A DNA stretch of 64,000 nucleotides, taken from positions 62,001-126,000 of the forward strand of contig CAKNXK010000027.1 in NCBI GenBank assembly GCA_932182025.1, given 5' to 3'. The translations under genes were made by a program, and so were the position numbers. Shown one piece after another: positions 8,344 through 17,561 of this stretch. This DNA is from an uncultured Candidatus Melainabacteria bacterium (GTDB lineage Bacteria; Cyanobacteriota; Vampirovibrionia; Gastranaerophilales; Gastranaerophilaceae). How positions within the stretch are numbered: position 1 is the stretch's first letter; every line of letters begins with the position of its first letter. Under the pieces are notes generated by a model. That model made no database searches. It was not told the origin of the DNA and worked only from the letters and a program-made list of their open reading frames with translations.

Positions 8344-9116
8344 ATCTTTTAGTTATCGGTAAGCCTCAAGCAAATCTTTTTTGTGACTCAAAACTATTAG
8401 ACAAAATCTATACAGCAAACCCCGAACCGCTGGAAGATATTCCTAATATTGAATTTGAAAGTTTTGAAGAGCTTGCTCAAAAAGCCAAAGCTCTAAAAAT
8501 TGATATTGCAATTACTGCTGATAAAGATTTAATCCAAGCAGGAATTGCGGATGTTTTAAAGAAAAATCTTGTAAATATCATTGCAGTTAATCAAAAATGG
8601 TTTAATCTGGAAACCTCAAGATTAGTTGCAAAACAGCTTGCAGACTATTATTCCATCAATGTTCCAGATACTTTAAAAGCTCCGCTGTCATTCCCTGTAG
8701 TTCTCAAAACTGATAAACCGAAGGGGAATTTTATTGCAAATTCTATGCAAGATTTAATAGCAAAAATGGAAAAGCTGCAAGGCGAAAAAACTTTTCTTGA
8801 AGAATACCTTGAGGGAGAAATTTACAGCTTAACTTCGCTTTGGGATGGGAAAAATCTTCTTTCTTTTCCTATTAAAAACCTAACAGAAGTTCAGCAAGAC
8901 AGACTGGAACTTTATAAAACAAAATTAAACTTTTTGCTATCAGATGAAAACGCTGATTTTACAGGATTTTTTACTTCAAAACTCATTTGGACAAAAAACG
9001 ATTGGTATTTATTAGAATACAAAATGAGATTGGATAAAAATTTTAAAACAGAAAAAGATTTTATTTATATTCTTAATTCTGCTCTGTATCAAAAATTGAA
9101 TGAAATTCAGGTATAA
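8340..9116 (+). CDS. Degenerate PurD-like ATP-grasp protein
   Basis: Residues 1-110 resemble the N-terminal domain of phosphoribosylamine-glycine ligase (LVIGK start, then an IDIAITADKDLIQAGI block aligned with the PurD VGPE...GI region). A partial ATP-grasp region follows (VVLKTDKPKGN, FLEEYLEGEIYSL). At 258 residues it is far shorter than PurD (~420), and the glycine-rich loops are poor. A catalytic role is doubtful. The start is TTG at 8340: GCGGAGG lies 6 nt before it and the peptide then begins like PurD. The 3' end overlaps convergent csaB by 44 nt. Confidence 0.6.
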   Translation: MNLLVIGKPQANLFCDSKLLDKIYTANPEPLEDIPNIEFESFEELAQKAKALKIDIAITADKDLIQAGIADVLKKNLVNIIAVNQKWFNLETSRLVAKQLADYYSINVPDTLKAPLSFPVVLKTDKPKGNFIANSMQDLIAKMEKLQGEKTFLEEYLEGEIYSLTSLWDGKNLLSFPIKNLTEVQQDRLELYKTKLNFLLSDENADFTGFFTSKLIWTKNDWYLLEYKMRLDKNFKTEKDFIYILNSALYQKLNEIQV

Positions 9117-10011
9117 TATAGTTTCCTGTTTGCTCAAAACCGTCTTTCAAGCCGTCTCCATTCAACTCAATAAGAGGAAAACCAAGAGTTTTAGCCAATG
9201 TTTCAACTTTGATATCATAATTTATCCCAACAACATTAACTCCGGCTTTTGCTCCAATCAAACAGGCATGAAAACGCATAGCTACAAAATATTTTAGAGA
9301 AGATATTTCATCAATAACCTCATCGACGGTCAAATTTTTGAGGATTTTCCCCTCTATCTTCTCTAATACAGGCAAATCCAAACTATCCTGTAGAGAAATA
9401 AGTTTAATCTCTTCATCAGGAAAACGAGTCTTTATTTCATCAACCAACTTTTCAACAAACTCATCAGTCAATGCAGGGAAACTTCTCAATTGCAGCCCAA
9501 TACCACTCTTTTCTTTTTGAGGAATTTCAATCCCGAAAACAGGGTCAGTTACAAGAATTGAATCAATTCCCATGCCGGCAAGAAGTTCTTTTGATTTTTT
9601 ATCACGAACAGTTATTGTATGACATTGTTTTAATACAAATTTTGTTAAAATCTTACCGATTTTGGTTCTAAACGGAGTAAATCCCTGAGCAAAAATAACA
9701 ACTTTTTTTCTAAAAAAAAGTGCTGTCATTATTATTCCAAGATAATAAACAAGACTTTTTAAGCTCGTAACATCTTGCAAGAGGCTTCCGCCGCCGGAAA
9801 TAAGAACATCCGAGTCCATAATCGGTTTTAAGAAACCAAACATACCGACAGAGTTCACATCATATAATTTTGCTGTCTTTTCAGGGTTAGAAGAAATCAG
9901 AGTAATTTTTTCTGCACCGTTTTTTTTAAGGTTTTGGGTTAAAACCCTTGCAATCGCCTCGTCTCCAAAGTTATCAAATCCGATATAACCTGAAACGACA
10001 TATTTTGTCAT
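9073..10011 (-). CDS. csaB: Polysaccharide pyruvyl transferase
   Basis: CsaB-family enzymes move pyruvate from phosphoenolpyruvate onto cell-surface polysaccharide. The 312-residue protein begins SGYIGFDNFGDEAI, the family hallmark, and has GGGSLLQDVTS near residue 90. A conserved C-terminal region includes MRFHACLIGAKAGV. Its ATG overlaps the stop of the kinase gene (TAATG). No S-layer protein or other surface polysaccharide gene is adjacent. Gene symbol is by family resemblance. Confidence 0.88.
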   Translation of the reverse strand: MTKYVVSGYIGFDNFGDEAIARVLTQNLKKNGAEKITLISSNPEKTAKLYDVNSVGMFGFLKPIMDSDVLISGGGSLLQDVTSLKSLVYYLGIIMTALFFRKKVVIFAQGFTPFRTKIGKILTKFVLKQCHTITVRDKKSKELLAGMGIDSILVTDPVFGIEIPQKEKSGIGLQLRSFPALTDEFVEKLVDEIKTRFPDEEIKLISLQDSLDLPVLEKIEGKILKNLTVDEVIDEISSLKYFVAMRFHACLIGAKAGVNVVGINYDIKVETLAKTLGFPLIELNGDGLKDGFEQTGNYIIPEFHSIFDTEQN

Positions 10012-10940
10012 TAAACATTCTCCATAACAGCATCAAAATATGGAATAGATTGAATAGCACCATAGTTTTGAGTCTGCAAACCTGAAACAACAGAAGCAAA
10101 CTTAGCAGCATTTGCAGGTGAATACCCGTTAGACAATGCGTATAAAAACCCGCCGTTAAATACATCGCCGGATGCTGTAACATCAATAGCTTTTTGCGTG
10201 TTATAAAATTCCGTAAAACTGATATCGCCTTTATAACCTGTATAATATCCGTTATCAATATGCGATTTTATTACAACTATTTTTACACCTCTATCCCAGA
10301 AATAATTCATAACCTTATCAATCGAAGTAAATTCATAAAGTTGTGCAGCATCATTTTTTAGAGACAAGAAAATAATATCTGTAAAATCAACAATCTCCTC
10401 AAAATATTCCTTGGTATCATCAGAGTTCATAAAACAAGATGTATAATTCGGATCATAAGATGTCATAACATCATTTTCTTTTGCAATTCTAAAAGATTCT
10501 CTAACCAATTCTCTTGAACTTGCAGAAAGTGATTGAACCACACCGGTTGAATAAATAAGTTTAAGTTTTTTGATTGAGTCTTCATCAATATCATTAATAG
10601 AAAGTTTAGTCGCAGCAGTTTTTCTCTTATAATAAAGTACTTCTTTTTTATCTAAAGTATGAGATACAATATACATCCCGTTTTGTTCTTCATTGGTTTT
10701 AATTAGAGAAGTATCAATATTTTCTTTTTTAAGCGAAGAGAGAATAAACTCGCTAAAACCGTCATTTCCGACCTTGGTTAAATAAGTAACATTACCGCCT
10801 AAACGCGCGACAGCAACAGCAGTTGTTACAGTATCACCGCCAAAATACTTATTCAAAGTCGAAGTATCCGCCAAAGACCCGTTTGCAGAAAGTTCAATCA
10901 GGCATTCGCCAATAATAGCAATATCTATTTTTTGTTCCAT
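10011..10940 (-). CDS. kdgK: PfkB-family sugar kinase, probable 2-keto-3-deoxygluconate kinase
   Basis: Ribokinase/PfkB-fold kinases phosphorylate sugars and nucleosides. The 309-residue protein has the N-terminal GG motif (NKYFGGDTVTTAVAVARLGG). It also has the C-terminal signature as DVTASGDVFNGGF, with the catalytic Asp retained but Ala-Ser in place of the common Gly-Ala. Substrate assignment rests mainly on context: it overlaps the KDPG aldolase gene by 16 nt, suggesting 2-keto-3-deoxygluconate is phosphorylated here and cleaved by Eda. Confidence 0.8.
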   Translation of the reverse strand: MEQKIDIAIIGECLIELSANGSLADTSTLNKYFGGDTVTTAVAVARLGGNVTYLTKVGNDGFSEFILSSLKKENIDTSLIKTNEEQNGMYIVSHTLDKKEVLYYKRKTAATKLSINDIDEDSIKKLKLIYSTGVVQSLSASSRELVRESFRIAKENDVMTSYDPNYTSCFMNSDDTKEYFEEIVDFTDIIFLSLKNDAAQLYEFTSIDKVMNYFWDRGVKIVVIKSHIDNGYYTGYKGDISFTEFYNTQKAIDVTASGDVFNGGFLYALSNGYSPANAAKFASVVSGLQTQNYGAIQSIPYFDAVMENV

Positions 10941-11554
10941 TTAGTAAAATCCTTGACTTCAGTTAAGATTTCTTTTGTTCTGTCAGTAATCTCGTGTGCC
11001 GTAAATCCTTGATAAAAATCACGTCCGACACCAACAGCAGCAGCCCCTGCATTTATATATGTAACAATTTCACTTAATTTAATATTCCCTGTTGGCATAA
11101 GATTAAGGAACGGCATTTGTCTTAAAATATTTTCTATATACTGAACTCCGCCCATTGCATCAGCAGGGAAAAGTTTTATTAGAGGAATTCTTGATTTCCA
11201 CGCGTTATAAGCCTCATTAGCAGTTGATGTTCCTGCAATAAAAGGAATTCTTAAGTTCTTGGAAATCTTAACTAAGCTCATTTGAAAAATCGGAGAAGCA
11301 AAAAGTTTTGCCCCGTTTTTAATCGCATAATCAGCCTGTGTAGAAGTAATAATCCCGCCTGCGCAAACTGTTGCATATTTAGAAACTTCATTAATCGCTT
11401 CATAAATAGAAGGGTTTTCAACATTAATCTCTAATACTCTAATTCCGCCCTGCACAAGAGCTTTTGCGATTTCAACCGCTCTATCAGCTTCTTTGCATCT
11501 GATTATCGGATAAACTTTATCTTCAGCTATTGTATTTATATAATTTTCACTCAT
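10925..11554 (-). CDS. eda: KDPG/KHG aldolase
   Basis: Eda cleaves 2-keto-3-deoxy-6-phosphogluconate to pyruvate and glyceraldehyde 3-phosphate. The 209-residue TIM barrel has YPIIRCK at the N-terminus, the LEINVENP catalytic-Glu strand, AGGIITS, and IKLFPA with the Schiff-base lysine. It starts the minus-strand operon eda-kdgK-csaB and is divergent from the cyclase gene. With kdgK it supports uronate or KDG catabolism rather than a full Entner-Doudoroff route, since no edd is seen. Confidence 0.92.
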   Translation of the reverse strand: MSENYINTIAEDKVYPIIRCKEADRAVEIAKALVQGGIRVLEINVENPSIYEAINEVSKYATVCAGGIITSTQADYAIKNGAKLFASPIFQMSLVKISKNLRIPFIAGTSTANEAYNAWKSRIPLIKLFPADAMGGVQYIENILRQMPFLNLMPTGNIKLSEIVTYINAGAAAVGVGRDFYQGFTAHEITDRTKEILTEVKDFTKWNKK

Positions 11555-11608
11555 TTGTATGGGTTCCTTTGTTTGAAATTATTATATCATAAATAAAAGA
11601 GGTCAATT

Positions 11609-13591
11609 ATGAATAAGATTAAACTATACCTTTCTGCTTTTATTATCGTACTTGTCTTTGTTTTTGTCTATCTTGCAACATATAGACTTGCAGAGCCAAG
11701 AGCTTATGATTTTATGACTAAAAATGTCTTAATCAAAAAACTCCCGTTTGATAATTTCAAAAAAGCTCATGGAAGCGATAACATAGTTCTTGTAATAATT
11801 GACGATAAAACCGCGGAAAGATATCGCTGGCCATGGAGAAGAGACAGCTTTTGCAAACTTTTTAATTATTTTGAAGAATATTCAAAACCAAAACTTCTGG
11901 TTTTCGATTTTTTGATTGCAGCTCCCGATATACATAATCCTGAATCAGATAAAAGATTTTTTGATACTATAAAAAAATTTGATAATCTAATTGTCGGATT
12001 TCTGCCAAGAGTACAAAAATGGGAAAATACAGAATTTGGCGAAAACTACGACAAAAAACTTGCCGAAAAATTCGGGATAAATGCAAACGATAAAAGGTCA
12101 AATCCTAAAGATTTATACAGAAGCGCATATCCTTATCCTGAAGATTATTTTAAAGCGGTTAAACATATCGGTTCAGGCTCAATGATTACAGGATTTATTA
12201 ATGGCGATATTTTTAACAGAGACGAAGTCTATCGCAACCATGAATATATTTTTAAGTATAAAAATAAGTTTTATCCGTCATTTGCACTTCAAGCATATCT
12301 AATGCTTAATAACAATCCGCAAATGGTTTTAACAAATAAAGAATTAATATTCCCTGAAACCAAGAAATCGGTTTCACTAGTAAGAAACGAATATCAATCA
12401 GTTACACCTGTCAAATTCTATGGGCTTTATGAGCAGCAATACACACATAAAAAATATTCGGCAGTAGATATTATGGATTCGTATGATGCAATAAAAAATG
12501 GTAAAAAACCAAAACTAAGTCCAGAAATTTTTAACAATAAGATTATTGTTTTAGGTGCAAATGTTACAACAGGTACAGGCGCCTATGATATCAAAAACAC
12601 ACCTGTTCAAGAAAACCATCCCGGCGCGGATTATCAGGCAACTGCAATAGATAACATTTTGCATAACGATTTCTTAGTTGTTTTGCCTTATTGGTTTAAT
12701 CTTTTTCTAACAATCCTTGGAATGATTCTTATTTATACTTTTATAAGAATTTCTTCACTATATAAATCTATTGCTAATATGTTTAGTATCATAATAGCTT
12801 ATCTTTTAATCTGTACAATTTGTTTTTATTTTGGAATAGTAATAAACGTTATTACTCCGATTGTTATGTTTGTTCTGGCAACAATTCTTGCTTATACACA
12901 CAAATTTGTACTTGAAAACAAAAGCAAAGAAAAAGTTAAAAACGCAATGGGTAAATATATGTCAGAAGACGTTATGAAACGTGTTATCCAAAACATAGAT
13001 AACCTTGGTCTTGGCGGTAAAAAGGCTGTTGTAACGGTATTGTTTTCTGATATTCGCGGATTTACCACAATGAGTGAACAAATGTCTGCTGAACAGGTTT
13101 CACAAATCCTGAATGAATATTTTACAGAAATGGAACCAATAATTACTAAATACAACGGTGTTATCAACAAATTCATCGGTGATGCTGTTATGGCTATTTT
13201 TGGAGAACCAATTCAAGACAAAAACCATGCACAAAATGCCGTAAAATGTGCTTTTACAATGCTCGAAAAAGTAAAAGAACTTCAAAAGAAATGGGCACAG
13301 GAAGGTAAACCAAAAATCGAAATCGGAGTTGGTATAAATACAGGCGAAGTTTTCGTAGGTAACATTGGCTCGGTCAATCGTATGGAATACACCGTAATCG
13401 GGGATACAGTAAACCTTGCAAGCCGTTTAGAGAGTTATAATAAAACTTACAAAACAAAAATGCTGATTAGTTCCTCAACTTATGAAGAGGTTAAGGGCAT
13501 AGTTAATGTTATCCGTATTTCTGATGTTCAAATAAGAGGAAAAGCACAGAAAATGGATATCTATGAAGTACTAAGAGTTAGTGAGTTTTAA
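11609..13591 (+). CDS. CHASE2-domain class III adenylate/guanylate cyclase
   Basis: This 660-residue membrane protein should sense a periplasmic signal and make cyclic nucleotide. Order: one N-terminal transmembrane helix (~7-24), a CHASE2 sensor (~40-350), three transmembrane helices (~355-440), a short linker and a class III cyclase domain (~470-655). The metal-binding Asp residues lie in FSDIRGFT and GDAVMAIFG. The NKFIGD lysine and VIGDTVNLASRLE block contain the purine-specifying and transition-state residues. The Lys suggests ATP as substrate. GAGG precedes the ATG. The end overlaps the convergent membrane-protein gene by 14 nt. Confidence 0.93.
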   Translation: MNKIKLYLSAFIIVLVFVFVYLATYRLAEPRAYDFMTKNVLIKKLPFDNFKKAHGSDNIVLVIIDDKTAERYRWPWRRDSFCKLFNYFEEYSKPKLLVFDFLIAAPDIHNPESDKRFFDTIKKFDNLIVGFLPRVQKWENTEFGENYDKKLAEKFGINANDKRSNPKDLYRSAYPYPEDYFKAVKHIGSGSMITGFINGDIFNRDEVYRNHEYIFKYKNKFYPSFALQAYLMLNNNPQMVLTNKELIFPETKKSVSLVRNEYQSVTPVKFYGLYEQQYTHKKYSAVDIMDSYDAIKNGKKPKLSPEIFNNKIIVLGANVTTGTGAYDIKNTPVQENHPGADYQATAIDNILHNDFLVVLPYWFNLFLTILGMILIYTFIRISSLYKSIANMFSIIIAYLLICTICFYFGIVINVITPIVMFVLATILAYTHKFVLENKSKEKVKNAMGKYMSEDVMKRVIQNIDNLGLGGKKAVVTVLFSDIRGFTTMSEQMSAEQVSQILNEYFTEMEPIITKYNGVINKFIGDAVMAIFGEPIQDKNHAQNAVKCAFTMLEKVKELQKKWAQEGKPKIEIGVGINTGEVFVGNIGSVNRMEYTVIGDTVNLASRLESYNKTYKTKMLISSSTYEEVKGIVNVIRISDVQIRGKAQKMDIYEVLRVSEF

Positions 13592-15212
13592 TTCTGCTAT
13601 AATCAGCGAACTGTCTATAATCGGATAATTCATTGATTGCAAGCATATCCGCAACCCGCGATGCTTTTTTCTGCTCTTTTGTAATATATGCATTAACACC
13701 AATAGAAGGAAGTAAGCTTATTATAACAGCCATTGCATATTTCATAAAACCTGAAGTTTGCTCCGCCAGCGAATTAGAGCTTATTCCTTTTTTTAAATAT
13801 TTAAGCCCGAATAACGCGCCGAGAGAAGAGAAAACAACTGCAAGCGGAGTATGCAAAGCCTGCCCCAGCGCTTCTACGCTTTCTGAATATTTTTGAGAAT
13901 TTTCATCAACCGAATTAAATGTTTTAAAAGTATTGTACTGCAATCGTTTTGCATCTTTTATCTGCTCTTCTGACATTTCAAGCTGTTCGAGAGTTTTAAC
14001 CAAAATTTTCTCTTTCTCACCCTCAGTTTTTTTCCATTTTTTGTACTCGCGGTCGTTTTTCCAAGCTTCCATTAAGAATTTAATCATGCCTGTTTTATTT
14101 TCAGGAACGGGCTCCGCATCTGTAATCTCATTTGTTTTTTCATCGCTTACATAATACAATTTTTCAGGATTTTTTAATAAATCCTGTTTTATCTTAAATC
14201 TTCCAACACGCGACGCTTCTTTTTGTATAGAAGCCGCAAAAATACTTGAGCCGACAACAGCAGCCGCGTTCAAAATATGAGGAAGGGCACTTGGTTTAGT
14301 TTTAATCTTAGATGAAATTTTATCATATAACAAACTGAAAAGTGTACCAAATCCAAACACAAAAGTTGTTAATGCAGCCGTTGCAAGTTCGGCATTTTCT
14401 GCATAATCCTGCGAAGCAATGTCAATTTTTTCAACAAGCTTGATTAAAATTTGTTGGTCGCGTTTTGCATCTTCAATCTCTTTTTCTGTTAGTTCCGAAC
14501 CAATAAGATTAACATCCTCTTGAAGCTCGTAGTCAAACATAGCTTTTTGAGCTTTATATTCCGGACTATCAAAAGCCATTTCTTTTAAAGAATGCAAATT
14601 TTCTTTCAAACTTTTTATCGGATTTTTAAATAATTCCTTTTTATTCGGCACATTAGCCAAAGCTTCGTTAACCTGCATTTCTTGTTCAGGAGTCAAAACG
14701 GCAAATGTTTTAGGATTATTCAAATCTGTTCTCATAGCTTCAAACCTGCCGCGCCGTGAAGCATTAACCTCCGCTCTGGCCGCCCAGGCATAAAGAGGAA
14801 ATGCAGCAGCTGTTGATAAAAACATACCGCCAAGCGTTGTTATCGTTGATGCAAGCATTTGAGATTTTTTACCGTTTTGGGCAAATTTTGCAAAGAAGTT
14901 TTTAACAGGTTTTAGCAAAGACACAACAAAACCTAATCCGGCACCGACAGTTATTGCGATTTCTAAACCATAACCTACAACCTGCTCTGTAATAACTTCC
15001 ATATCTTCAGCTTTTTTCTGAGAAGCTTCATCCATTATATCAATCGCTCTTAAAAGCGCATGACTTCTTTGCATATCATCAGGATTAATATCATTTGGAT
15101 TACGTTTCAAATACTCAACACGTTTAGCTTCTGCCAAATCATATTTGTTTTTCCATTCCGGATATAAGACTTCGTATTTTTTATATGCTTTGTAATCACC
15201 AATAATTGTCAT
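13578..15212 (-). CDS. Multi-pass membrane protein with three internal repeats
   Basis: The 544-residue protein is not recognised. It contains three related units, each with a charged coiled segment, a Ser-Gln or Ala-Glu rich helix, two membrane helices and a juxtamembrane ASR motif. The ASR motifs are ASRRGRFEAM (~150), ASRVGRFKIK (~330) and ASRVADML (~522). Six membrane helices are expected, two per unit. The topology and the Lys/Glu-rich loops suggest a structural or signalling membrane protein. There is no signal peptide. The Shine-Dalgarno is weak (AGGA 13 nt upstream). Confidence 0.75.
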   Translation of the reverse strand: MTIIGDYKAYKKYEVLYPEWKNKYDLAEAKRVEYLKRNPNDINPDDMQRSHALLRAIDIMDEASQKKAEDMEVITEQVVGYGLEIAITVGAGLGFVVSLLKPVKNFFAKFAQNGKKSQMLASTITTLGGMFLSTAAAFPLYAWAARAEVNASRRGRFEAMRTDLNNPKTFAVLTPEQEMQVNEALANVPNKKELFKNPIKSLKENLHSLKEMAFDSPEYKAQKAMFDYELQEDVNLIGSELTEKEIEDAKRDQQILIKLVEKIDIASQDYAENAELATAALTTFVFGFGTLFSLLYDKISSKIKTKPSALPHILNAAAVVGSSIFAASIQKEASRVGRFKIKQDLLKNPEKLYYVSDEKTNEITDAEPVPENKTGMIKFLMEAWKNDREYKKWKKTEGEKEKILVKTLEQLEMSEEQIKDAKRLQYNTFKTFNSVDENSQKYSESVEALGQALHTPLAVVFSSLGALFGLKYLKKGISSNSLAEQTSGFMKYAMAVIISLLPSIGVNAYITKEQKKASRVADMLAINELSDYRQFADYSRIKTH

Positions 15213-15344
15213 ATTAAAATAAATCCTATAAAGATTTTTTTTTGCGCAAATAATTAAGAAATTGTTTATTTTTTAAGGTTTACTCAAAAAGAGTGGTTTA
15301 ATGATAGAGTGAATAAAAAATAATTCAAAAGGAGATGATAAAAA

Positions 15345-17174
15345 ATGGCAAAGACAATTGGTATTGACTTAGGTACAACAAACTCAGTTGTAGCAGTTAT
15401 GGAAGGTGGTAAACCAACCGTTATAGCGAACGCAGAAGGTATGAGAACAACTCCTTCAATCGTTGGTTTTTCTAAAACAGGTGAAAGATTAGTTGGTCAG
15501 CTTGCAAAACGTCAAGCTATCCTTAACCCTGATAAAACAATCGCTTCAATTAAAAGACATATGGGCGAAGATTACAAAAAAAATATTGATGGCAAAGATT
15601 ATACTCCGCAAGAAATCTCAGCTATGATTTTGAGAAAATTAGCTGATGATGCTTCTTCATATTTGGGCGAAAAAGTAACTTCTGCCGTAATCACAGTTCC
15701 TGCTTACTTTAATGACGCTCAAAGACAAGCAACAAAAGACGCAGGTAAAATCGCAGGTCTTGACGTTCTTCGTATCGTTAACGAACCTACAGCTGCTGCT
15801 CTTGCTTACGGTCTTGAAAAAGATAAACCTGAAAAAGTTCTTGTATTCGACTTAGGCGGCGGTACATTCGACGTATCTATTCTTGAAATCGGCGACGGTG
15901 TTCACGAAGTTCTTTCAACATCAGGTGATACAAGACTTGGTGGTGATGACTTCGATAAAAAAATCATCGACTGGATTTGCGAAGAATTCAAAAAACAAGA
16001 AGGTATGGATTTAACTAACGACAAACAAGCTATGCAGCGTATTAAAGAAGCTGCAGAAAAAGCTAAATGTGAATTATCTTCTGTAGTTGAAACTTCAATA
16101 AGCTTACCATATATTACAGCTGATGCTAACGGCCCTAAACACTTAGAACTTTCTTTAACAAGAGCTAAGTTTGAAGACCTTTCTCACGATTTGTTAGAAA
16201 GATGTAAAAAACCTGTTGAACAAGCATTATCAGATGCAGGTTTAAGCAAAAACGAAATCAACGAAGTAGTTCTTGTTGGCGGTTCAACTCGTATTCCTGC
16301 TGTTCAACAGCTTGTAAAAGATTACACAGGTAAAGAACCAAACCAATCTGTAAACCCTGATGAAGTTGTTGCAGTTGGTGCAGCGGTTCAAGCCGGTGTA
16401 TTGGCAGGTGAAGTTAAAGATATCGTATTATTGGACGTAACACCTTTAACTCTTGGTATCGAAACTTTAGGCGGAGTTATGACTTCTTTGGTTCCAAGAA
16501 ACACTACAATCCCTGTTGAAAAATCACAAGTATTCTCAACTGCAGAAAATAACCAAACAGCAGTAGATATTAATATCTTGCAAGGTGAAAGACCAATGGC
16601 AGGCGATAACAAGTCACTTGGTATGTTCAGACTTGAAGGTATTGCTCCTGCAATGCGCGGTATTCCTCAAATCGAAGTTACATTTAATATCGACGCTAAC
16701 GGTATTGTAAATGTTTCTGCTAAGGATAAAGCAACAGGTAAAGAACAAAAAATTACAATTACAAACTCATCTAACTTATCTGAACAAGATATCGACAAGA
16801 TGGTTAAAGAAGCAGAAGCTAATGCTGCAGATGACAAAAAGAAAAAAGAAGAAGCTGAAATCAAGAATAACGCTAATTCTCTAATCGCATCATCTGAAAG
16901 AATTGTTAAAGATTTCGAAGGCAAAATCTCAGAAGAAGATGTTAAGAAATTAAATGAACAAAAAGAAACTCTTCAAAAAGCTTTAGATGAAAACAAATCT
17001 GCTGATGAATTGAAAAAATTATCAGAAGAATTACAACAAACAATGTTTGCAATCTCACAAAAAGCTTACGAAGCTGTTCAAAAAGACGGCGAAGCTGTAA
17101 ACTCTGATAACGCACAAACATCTTCTGAAAACAAAGATGACGATGTAATTGATGCAGAATACACAAAAGAATAG
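15345..17174 (+). CDS. dnaK: Chaperone DnaK (Hsp70)
   Basis: DnaK binds unfolded peptides in an ATP-driven cycle. The 609-residue protein starts with IGIDLGTTNS, has VPAYFNDAQRQATKDAG, DLGGGTFDVS and the VGGSTRIP motif, then a beta-sandwich substrate domain and a helical lid. It ends in the acidic DDDVIDAEYTKE tail. AAGGAG precedes the ATG by 10 nt. It stands alone, without dnaJ, grpE or hrcA beside it, and no CIRCE element was found upstream. Confidence 0.98.
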   Translation: MAKTIGIDLGTTNSVVAVMEGGKPTVIANAEGMRTTPSIVGFSKTGERLVGQLAKRQAILNPDKTIASIKRHMGEDYKKNIDGKDYTPQEISAMILRKLADDASSYLGEKVTSAVITVPAYFNDAQRQATKDAGKIAGLDVLRIVNEPTAAALAYGLEKDKPEKVLVFDLGGGTFDVSILEIGDGVHEVLSTSGDTRLGGDDFDKKIIDWICEEFKKQEGMDLTNDKQAMQRIKEAAEKAKCELSSVVETSISLPYITADANGPKHLELSLTRAKFEDLSHDLLERCKKPVEQALSDAGLSKNEINEVVLVGGSTRIPAVQQLVKDYTGKEPNQSVNPDEVVAVGAAVQAGVLAGEVKDIVLLDVTPLTLGIETLGGVMTSLVPRNTTIPVEKSQVFSTAENNQTAVDINILQGERPMAGDNKSLGMFRLEGIAPAMRGIPQIEVTFNIDANGIVNVSAKDKATGKEQKITITNSSNLSEQDIDKMVKEAEANAADDKKKKEEAEIKNNANSLIASSERIVKDFEGKISEEDVKKLNEQKETLQKALDENKSADELKKLSEELQQTMFAISQKAYEAVQKDGEAVNSDNAQTSSENKDDDVIDAEYTKE

Positions 17175-17192
17175 AATTTATTCATAAAAAAC

Positions 17193-17226
17193 AAAAAGAC
17201 GGGCTGTTCTACAGCTCGTCTTTTTT
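17193..17226. terminator. Bidirectional terminator between dnaK and luxR-type gene
   Basis: The arms AAAAAGACGGGCTGT and ACAGCTCGTCTTTTT form a 15-bp stem with one G-U pair and a 3-nt loop, with T runs on both strands. The last codons and stop of the convergent gene lie inside it. Confidence 0.9.
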
Positions 17227-17460
17227 AGTTAAAAACCCTTTTGCTAAAGTCTCTATATCCAAGTGTTCATAATAAATCCCCAACACAGTTGCACCAACTT
17301 TTTCCTGAACACCAAGTTTTCTAAATATTGCTTCAACATGTTTATCAACAGTAGTTTTTTCAATATTTAATGACCTTGCAATATCACTTCTTGACTGTCC
17401 TTCGCCAACTCTGATAAGTACTTCTTTTTCCCTTTCTGTTAAATCTTTTTTCTCAAACAT
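17209..17460 (-). CDS. Stand-alone LuxR/GerE-type HTH regulator
   Basis: The 83-residue protein is essentially only a NarL/LuxR C-terminal DNA-binding domain: LTEREKEVLIRVGEGQS, the recognition helix KTTVDKHVEAIFRKLG, and a short tail. It has no receiver or ligand domain, so activity must be set by its level or a partner. GGAG precedes the ATG by 8 nt. A 7-bp inverted repeat upstream may be an operator. Its stop codon sits within the dnaK terminator hairpin. Confidence 0.88.
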   Translation of the reverse strand: MFEKKDLTEREKEVLIRVGEGQSRSDIARSLNIEKTTVDKHVEAIFRKLGVQEKVGATVLGIYYEHLDIETLAKGFLTKKDEL

Positions 17461-17482
17461 TATTTTTTCTCCATATTTACCT

Positions 17483-17499
17483 ATTTAGTTTTACTAAAT
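17483..17499. promoter_or_regulatory. Possible operator upstream of LuxR-type gene
   Basis: ATTTAGT and ACTAAAT form a perfect 7-bp inverted repeat around a TTT centre, 22-39 nt upstream of the start codon. This is a plausible dimer site for autoregulation, unproven. Confidence 0.35.
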
Positions 17500-17561
17500 A
17501 ATAGGGAGAATGTCTACTGATTAAAAGTACTATTTTTACAATTTGTTAAAAAATGACAAAA

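Noticed and set aside
8340..9116. Assignment as functional PurD (GARS)
   Set aside because: About 160 residues too short, with poor ATP-grasp motifs.
15213..15344. CIRCE element upstream of dnaK
   Set aside because: Only a short ACTC-N5-GAGT repeat is present, not the conserved TTAGCACTC-N9-GAGTGCTAA.
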